Source: Nitrospirae bacterium RIFCSPHIGHO2_01_FULL_66_17
Lineage (GTDB): Bacteria > Nitrospirota > Nitrospiria > 2-01-FULL-66-17
Assembly (NCBI GenBank): GCA_001803875.1
Contig: MHEO01000069.1
Span: 1,623-19,799, forward strand
Length of the DNA stretch: 18,177 nucleotides
Direction of reading: 5' to 3'
Translations under genes and position numbers: made by a program
Shown here: positions 13,675-18,177 of the stretch, one piece after another
How positions within the stretch are numbered: the stretch's first letter is position 1
Layout of the letters: every line of letters begins with the position of its first letter
Notes under the pieces: generated by a model
Told to the model about the DNA's origin: nothing
The model's input: the letters and a program-made list of their open reading frames with translations, nothing else
Database searches by the model: none

Positions 13675-15648
13675 TTAGCCGATCGTCTCGTCGCCCCACA
13701 CGGTCTGTTGCGGGGTGATGCGGTCCAGCGCGGACTGGAAGGCCTGTGTGAGGTTGATGAACTTGACCGACGCGTGCGCCTTGAGGGCGCGCAGGTACTC
13801 GCTGTCCAACAGGGCGTGCACCGCCTGCGGCGTCGCGTAGCGGAGGGGCTCGAAGTTCACGACGATATCGAGCCGGGCCTGGCGAACGGCCTGCAGGAGG
13901 CGCCGCCGCAGCTCCTTCGCCCCCGACTCGTCGAGCGTGCCCTCGAGATCCAACTGCAGCGCAGAGTGTGCCTCCGGCTGCAGCGCGGGCGCGCTCGCAG
14001 GCAGCTCGCCCCGCTGGATGTCGGCCCGCTTGACCTTGATCTGGAGGAACCGGTCGATCTGTCCCACCGCGCCGGCGGCTTTTTCCTTGAGCGCGTGGAG
14101 CGTGTTGGGGATGAGGTTCTCGGTCGCGAACGCCGGGAGCTTGACGTGGAGGCTCTGGATGATCTGGGACAGCGGCGAGAGGCTCCCCTTGGGCGCGGTG
14201 CGCTTGACCAGGTGCTGGAACGCGAGATTCATCGCCAGCCGCGCCGGGATCCGCTGGCGGGTGTAGAACAACCGCCGGAAAATGGACGGGTAGCCGAAGA
14301 AGTGGTGGTTGGCCCAGAAGAACCCCTCCTGGAGAATCTCGGGGCTCATTCGCTTCGGCCAGAAGACGACGTGCTTGCCGTCGTAGTGTTCCCAGTTGTC
14401 ATCGAAGATCCGACCCTGGGCCTTCATTCGATCGAACAGCGGGGTCCCCGGCAGCGGGGTCATGATGTTGAAGTACGCAAGCTCCATCTTGTTCTTGATC
14501 AAAAACTCCACCGTGCGCGGGAACACCGCTTCGTCGTCGTGATCGAACCCGAAAATCACGCCGGGGTTCAGCATGATCCCGTGATCGTGAAAACACTTGA
14601 TCTCCTTCTCGTACTGGGCCACGCGGTTGAACGGCTTGTTCGTCTCGTCGATGCTCTCTTCGACGATGGATTCCATTCCGACGAACATGGACACGCACCC
14701 GCTCTCCGCCGCGAGTTTAACCATGTCCGGCTCGTCGCCCAGAAACAGCGTGCACTGCGCGCCCCACTTGATCTTGAGCGGCTTGAGCGCGGTCCACAGC
14801 TCCTTGCAGTACGTGCGGCTGGAATTGTGCAGATCGTCGACGATCGCGAAGATCGTCCCGTCCTCGATGCCGGTAAACACCTTGAACGACGCCAGAAACC
14901 GTTGACTGTAGGGGCCGGTCAGCATCTTGTCCATGATCTGGCTACGGCGGCGCTCCTTGATCCGCTGAACCTCCGCCACGACGTGGGCGACGGGCCGACG
15001 CCGCGAGTTCTTGCCGTTGAACGGCGACACGCTGCAGAACTCGCACTCGAAATGGCACCCGCGCGTCGTCTGGATGCACGAGCTCGTCATGTAGGCGTCC
15101 TGACGCAGGAGATCCACCCGCGGGTTCCGGTATTCGTCCAGATTCGGGAACTGCTCCATCCGGTACACCGGCTGCATCCGCCCGGCCTCGAAATCGGCGA
15201 TGACCCGCGGCCACAGGTCTTCCGATTCGCCGATCATGACCGTGTCGGTGTAACGGCCGGCCTCCTCGGCGCAATAGCTGACGTGGGTGCCGCCGATGAC
15301 GGTCTTGATGCCGCGCGCGCGGAATTTCTGGGACAACTGGTACGCCCGCGGCGCGTAACACGTCATCTGGGCGGAGATGCCCACCAGGTCGACGTCGAGA
15401 TCGAAGTCGACGCGGTCGACCGACTCGTCGATGAACGTGATGTCCCAGTGCGCGGGCGTGTACGCCGCGATCACCGGCAGCGACAGCTTCGGGAACCACA
15501 GCGCCCGCCGCTCGCCCTCGGTGAATCGATAGGGACTGTCGTCGGGGTATGGTTCGATGAGGAGCAACCGCCGCTTGCGGGACGTGACCGCCGCGACCGT
15601 GATGGATGATGCGTCGTAACCGACCTGGACCAAACCCGATGAGACCAT
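13675..15648 (-). CDS. Cobalamin-type radical SAM protein with C-terminal STAS-like domain
   Basis: A 657-residue protein. Residues ~25-155 resemble a B12-binding Rossmann domain (VDLVGISAQMTCYAPRA, TVIGGTHVSY, VMIGESEDLWP), without an obvious DxHxxG base-off motif. The radical SAM core (~185-450) has the [4Fe-4S] cluster motif C198-x3-C202-x2-C205 in RGCHFECEFC. It continues with FAIVDDLHN, LKIKWGAQC, FVGMESI and GVIFGFDHDD, and then HVVFWPKRM, typical of BchE/hopanoid-methylase-like enzymes. Residues ~562-645 look like a STAS domain (LQLDLEGTLDESGAKEL, DIVVNFEPLRYATPQAVHALL). ATG at 15648 has AAGGAG 6 nt upstream, excluding GTG 15663, which lies before that ribosome site. The substrate is unknown; it sits inside the arginine/lysine operon directly before lysA. 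Confidence 0.88.
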   Translation of the reverse strand: MVSSGLVQVGYDASSITVAAVTSRKRRLLLIEPYPDDSPYRFTEGERRALWFPKLSLPVIAAYTPAHWDITFIDESVDRVDFDLDVDLVGISAQMTCYAPRAYQLSQKFRARGIKTVIGGTHVSYCAEEAGRYTDTVMIGESEDLWPRVIADFEAGRMQPVYRMEQFPNLDEYRNPRVDLLRQDAYMTSSCIQTTRGCHFECEFCSVSPFNGKNSRRRPVAHVVAEVQRIKERRRSQIMDKMLTGPYSQRFLASFKVFTGIEDGTIFAIVDDLHNSSRTYCKELWTALKPLKIKWGAQCTLFLGDEPDMVKLAAESGCVSMFVGMESIVEESIDETNKPFNRVAQYEKEIKCFHDHGIMLNPGVIFGFDHDDEAVFPRTVEFLIKNKMELAYFNIMTPLPGTPLFDRMKAQGRIFDDNWEHYDGKHVVFWPKRMSPEILQEGFFWANHHFFGYPSIFRRLFYTRQRIPARLAMNLAFQHLVKRTAPKGSLSPLSQIIQSLHVKLPAFATENLIPNTLHALKEKAAGAVGQIDRFLQIKVKRADIQRGELPASAPALQPEAHSALQLDLEGTLDESGAKELRRRLLQAVRQARLDIVVNFEPLRYATPQAVHALLDSEYLRALKAHASVKFINLTQAFQSALDRITPQQTVWGDETIG

Positions 15649-15797
15649 CGTCCTCTCCTTCACTGCGCCTGTCTGTCGAGGCGTTCGCCTCGTTGCTCGG
15701 AATCCGCGCCCCTGGCGCAGGGCGCCCGTGTCCGTCCCTGGATGTGCGCTCCCCGCCAGCCGTTCAGGCCGCGCCCCGCGCGGCGCTCACAGCCGCC
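15649..15797. other. 149-bp gap upstream of the radical SAM gene
   Basis: Very GC-rich spacer between the LptM-like stop and the radical SAM start. It contains a perfect 7-bp hairpin CGAGGCG-TT-CGCCTCG at 15677-15692 and several GGCGC/GCGCC words that can pair. No promoter or intrinsic terminator is convincing. It may be an mRNA processing or attenuating structure, or another degenerate repeat. Confidence 0.35.
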
Positions 15798-15962
15798 TTA
15801 CGGCGCGGGGTGATCCGGCGGCGCCTGCCCTGGAGATTGAGGGGAGGATTGAGCCGAGGGCCGCGGCACGTCTTCGGGCGCAATGGGGTCGCCCTTTCGT
15901 CCGCAACCTGTCGAGCATGCTAGCAAAAGCCCGACAAAGAATGCAAGGAGGGCAATCCGCAT
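15798..15962 (-). CDS. LptM/YifL-like small lipoprotein
   Basis: A 54-residue lipoprotein. The signal MRIALLAFFVGLLLACSTGC is followed by GRKGDPIAPED and a Pro/Ser/Gln-rich tail. The CGxKGxxxxP pattern right after the lipidated Cys is the hallmark of the YifL/LptM family (in E. coli a chaperone for assembly of the LptDE lipopolysaccharide translocon). Two cysteines could be lipidated: C16 (LLAC) or C20 (STGC); C20 aligns with the family. Location next to lysA/dapF parallels E. coli yifL upstream of dapF. Start ATG 15962 lies 1 bp from the repeat element at 15964-16045, and no Shine-Dalgarno sequence is visible. Family membership is likely; the chaperone function is inferred. Confidence 0.78.
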   Translation of the reverse strand: MRIALLAFFVGLLLACSTGCGRKGDPIAPEDVPRPSAQSSPQSPGQAPPDHPAP

Positions 15963-15963
15963 G

Positions 15964-16045
15964 GTAGGGGCGGCCCGGTGGGTCGCCCCCGACCTGGCAT
16001 GAGGCACGGCCCCGAACCTGGGGCGAGGCATCGCCCCGCCCCTAC
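15964..16045. repeat. GTAGGGGC...GCCCCTAC inverted-repeat element, copy B (82 bp)
   Basis: Same ends as copy A at 3391-3486: left GTAGGGGCGGCCCGGTGGGTCGCCC and right GGGGCGAGGC-AT-CGCCCCGCCCCTAC, with a different and shorter centre. It lies between the argH stop (18 bp away) and the LptM-like start codon (1 bp away). Conserved ends with variable centres argue for a family of dispersed elements rather than a local duplication. Confidence 0.85.
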
Positions 16046-16063
16046 GAACGCGTGGATCAACGG

Positions 16064-17452
16064 TCACGTCCGTTTCGACCCTTTTTCGATTTCCTTCAGG
16101 CGCTGCTGCACCGCCTCGCGCGCTGTGCCGCCGATCTGGGATTTCCGGGCGATCGCGCTCTTGGCCGACAGCTTGGCGACGGCCTCGGGATCCAGCAGCG
16201 GCGAGAAGCGTCGGTACTCGTTCGGCGACAGCCCCGTGAGGGGCTTCTTGGATTCCAGGCAATGCCGCACCAGCTTCCCGACCACCTCGTGCGCCTCGCG
16301 GAACGGCAGGCCCTTGAGCACCAGGTCGTCGGCGATCTCCGTGGCAAGCAGGAAGCTGTCAGACGCCGCGGCCGCCATCGCGTCGGCCTTCACGCGGATG
16401 CCGGGGATCATCTCGGCCGTGATCGACAGGCACGCCTTCACCGTGTCCACGGCGTCGAACAGCGGCTCCTTGTCCTCCTGCAGGTCCTTGTTGTAGGCCA
16501 GCGGCAGCGCCTTCACCGTCGTCAGCAGCGCCACCAGCGAGCCGTACACGCGCCCGGTCTTGCCGCGGATCAGCTCGGGCACGTCGGGGTTCTTCTTCTG
16601 CGGCATCATGCTGCTGCCGGTGCAGAAACCGTCGGGCAGCTCGATGAAGCCAAACTCGGTCGTGGACCACAGCACGAGTTCCTCGGCAAACCGCGACAGG
16701 TGCATCATGATCAGCGCGAACGCGGAAAGCGCTTCGATCACGAAGTCCCGGTCGCTCACCGAGTCCAGGCTGTTCTTGGTGACGATCGGGAAATCCAGGT
16801 ACTCGGCGATCAATTCGCGATTGATCGGGTAATTGGTCCCCGCAAGCGCCCCCGAGCCCAGCGGCATGCGGTTGACGCGGTTGCGCGCGTCGCGCAGCCG
16901 CTCGACGTCGCGCTGGAGCATCTCGTAGTACGCAAGCAAGTGGTGCGCGAGCAGTACCGGTTGGGCGCGCTGCAAGTGGGTGTAGCCGGGCAAGATGACG
17001 TCGATGTGCCGCGCGGCGGCCTCAGCCAGCGCCTTCTGTACCCCGCGCAGCAGGTCGCCGATCGCGTCCAACTCCTCGCGCACGTAGAGCCGCATATCCA
17101 GCGCGACCTGATCGTTGCGTGAGCGCCCCGTGTGCAGCTTGCCCGCCACGGCCCCGATCCGCTCGGTGAGCGCCCGCTCCACGTTCATGTGGATGTCCTC
17201 GTGCGCGATCGAGAACACGAACATGCCCGCCGCAATATCAGCCTCGATCGCTTTGAGCCCCTTGACGATCTGGTCCCGCTCCGCCGCCGTGATCAACTTG
17301 GCCTCGGCGAGCGCCTTGCAGTGCGCGATGCTCCCCGCGATGTCGTGGCGGTACAGGCGCCAGTCGAACGGGATCGACGCGGTGAAAGTCTCGACGGTGG
17401 GTTTGGTCGCCTCCGTGAAGCGCCCGCCCCAGGGTTTCTCGGATGGACTCAT
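16064..17452 (-). CDS. argH: Argininosuccinate lyase ArgH
   Basis: ArgH cleaves argininosuccinate to arginine and fumarate, the final arginine step. It has 462 residues, the normal length. The fumarase/aspartase superfamily signature GSSMMPQKKNPD is at 279-290, carrying the catalytic serine. TGRSRNDQVALD (108-119) and the catalytic-histidine segment GYTHLQRAQP (156-165) are intact, and the N-terminus KPWGGRF is typical. ATG at 17452 follows the argG stop by 9 bp, so the two are co-transcribed. No Shine-Dalgarno sequence stands out. Confidence 0.97.
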   Translation of the reverse strand: MSPSEKPWGGRFTEATKPTVETFTASIPFDWRLYRHDIAGSIAHCKALAEAKLITAAERDQIVKGLKAIEADIAAGMFVFSIAHEDIHMNVERALTERIGAVAGKLHTGRSRNDQVALDMRLYVREELDAIGDLLRGVQKALAEAAARHIDVILPGYTHLQRAQPVLLAHHLLAYYEMLQRDVERLRDARNRVNRMPLGSGALAGTNYPINRELIAEYLDFPIVTKNSLDSVSDRDFVIEALSAFALIMMHLSRFAEELVLWSTTEFGFIELPDGFCTGSSMMPQKKNPDVPELIRGKTGRVYGSLVALLTTVKALPLAYNKDLQEDKEPLFDAVDTVKACLSITAEMIPGIRVKADAMAAAASDSFLLATEIADDLVLKGLPFREAHEVVGKLVRHCLESKKPLTGLSPNEYRRFSPLLDPEAVAKLSAKSAIARKSQIGGTAREAVQQRLKEIEKGSKRT

Positions 17453-17461
17453 GGACGCTCG

Positions 17462-18177
17462 TTACCGACGGGCGCGCCCGACCTTGAGGCGGAGCGCGTT
17501 CAAGCGGATGAACCCCGCCGCGTCTTTCTGGTCGTACACCGCCTCTTCTTCGAACGTGGCCAGATCTTGGCGGTAGAGCGACACCGGCGACTTTCGGCCT
17601 GCGATCGTGATCGAGCCTTTGTAGAGTTTGAGGCGCGCCACACCGGTGACGTTCCGTTGCGCCGCGTCGATCGCCGCTTGTAGCATCTCCCGCTCGGGCG
17701 CGAACCAGTAGCCGTAATACACGAGTTCGGCGTAACGCGGAATCATGGCGTCGCGCTGGTGCAGCACCTCGCGGTCCAACGTGAGCGATTCGACCGCCCG
17801 GTGCGCGGCGTGCAGGAGCGTGCCGCCGGGCGTCTCATAGACGCCGCGGGACTTCATCCCGACATAACGGTTCTCGACCAGATCAACGCGCCCGATCCCA
17901 TGGCGCCCGCCGATCTCGTTGAGTGTGGCCAACAGCCGCGCGGGGGACAGATTCCTGCCGTTGACGGCGACGGGGTTACCGGCCAGGTATTCGATCTCCA
18001 CATACTCCGGCCGATCGGGCGCCCGCCGGGGGTCGACCGACATGGTGAACATCTCGGCCGGCGGCTCGGCCCACGGATCTTCCAGGATGCCGCCCTCGTA
18101 GCTCGTGTGAAAGAGGTTCTTGTCCACGCTGTACGGCTTGGCCTTGGTCGCCGTCACCGGAATGTCGTGCTTGGCGG
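17462..18177 (-). CDS. argG: Argininosuccinate synthase ArgG (5' end off the window)
   Basis: ArgG ligates citrulline and aspartate with ATP to give argininosuccinate, the substrate of the adjacent ArgH. The frame is open to the window edge, so about 238 C-terminal residues of roughly 400 are present and the start is not visible. The segments SVDKNLFHTSYEGGILED, PWAEPPAEMF, IGGRHGIGRVDLVENRYVGMKSRG and VYETPGGTLL are diagnostic; the GMKSRGVYETPGG stretch lines the substrate site. The N-terminal ATP-pyrophosphatase P-loop would lie outside this window. It is the most upstream visible gene of the right-hand biosynthetic run. Confidence 0.97.
   Translation of the reverse strand, partial: AKHDIPVTATKAKPYSVDKNLFHTSYEGGILEDPWAEPPAEMFTMSVDPRRAPDRPEYVEIEYLAGNPVAVNGRNLSPARLLATLNEIGGRHGIGRVDLVENRYVGMKSRGVYETPGGTLLHAAHRAVESLTLDREVLHQRDAMIPRYAELVYYGYWFAPEREMLQAAIDAAQRNVTGVARLKLYKGSITIAGRKSPVSLYRQDLATFEEEAVYDQKDAAGFIRLNALRLKVGRARR

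Noticed and set aside
13708..15609. 633-residue open frame on the plus strand opposite the radical SAM gene
   Set aside because: High-GC shadow: Arg/His/Asp-rich low-complexity translation with no domain motifs, while the minus strand has a motif-rich enzyme across the same interval.
15963..16262. N-terminal extension of the LptM-like frame up to 154 residues
   Set aside because: The upstream part is an out-of-frame shadow of argH plus the repeat element; the signal peptide starts at the ATG at 15962.
1..18177. CRISPR array, rRNA, transposase or integrase genes
   Set aside because: No regularly spaced direct repeats, rRNA-like blocks or recombinase motifs were seen on either strand.

Overview
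This window is a high-GC, gene-dense stretch of bacterial chromosome. It is dominated by amino-acid and cofactor biosynthesis genes, almost all on the minus strand (transcription runs right to left). The source is probably an uncultivated Gram-negative bacterium: there is an LptM/YifL-like lipoprotein, and meso-diaminopimelate is made by the DapL aminotransferase route. A lineage such as Nitrospirota, Methylomirabilota (NC10/Rokubacteria) or a deltaproteobacterial group would fit, but this is inference from gene content and order, not a phylogenetic result.

Right block (18177 to 9447, all minus): argG (partial) - argH - LptM-like lipoprotein - cobalamin-type radical SAM protein with a STAS-like tail - lysA - small membrane protein - dapF - dapA - dapB. 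Spacing from the radical SAM gene to dapB is 13 bp or less, with a 4-bp ATGA overlap at lysA/membrane protein, so this is very probably one operon. It covers the last two steps of arginine synthesis and most of lysine/peptidoglycan-precursor synthesis.

Middle block (9446 to 3488): an accessory region that appears to separate dapB from dapL. It holds a zinc-ribbon miniprotein and a two-domain dCTP deaminase (both visibly lower in GC than the rest), a TerC-family membrane protein, a lone plus-strand lipoprotein of unknown function with an EF-hand-like loop, a half-size TauE/SafE protein, a DUF486 membrane protein and a fumarylacetoacetate-hydrolase-family enzyme.

Left block (3359 to 1, all minus): dapL - folK - deoxynucleoside kinase - panC (partial), linking lysine/DAP, folate, nucleotide salvage and pantothenate. 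With dapA, dapB, dapL, dapF and lysA present, every step from aspartate semialdehyde to lysine is encoded here. DapL replaces the succinylase/acetylase steps.

Non-coding DNA is scarce and no gene-free stretch exceeds 300 bp. Several of the larger gaps are occupied by hairpin or inverted-repeat elements: a 126-bp imperfect long inverted repeat at the folK start, two copies of a GTAGGGGC...GCCCCTAC element (96 and 82 bp), and two C-run/G-run hairpins with GTC(AA) centres. Two of these elements touch or overlap start codons. No tRNA, rRNA, CRISPR array, transposase or integrase gene was seen.
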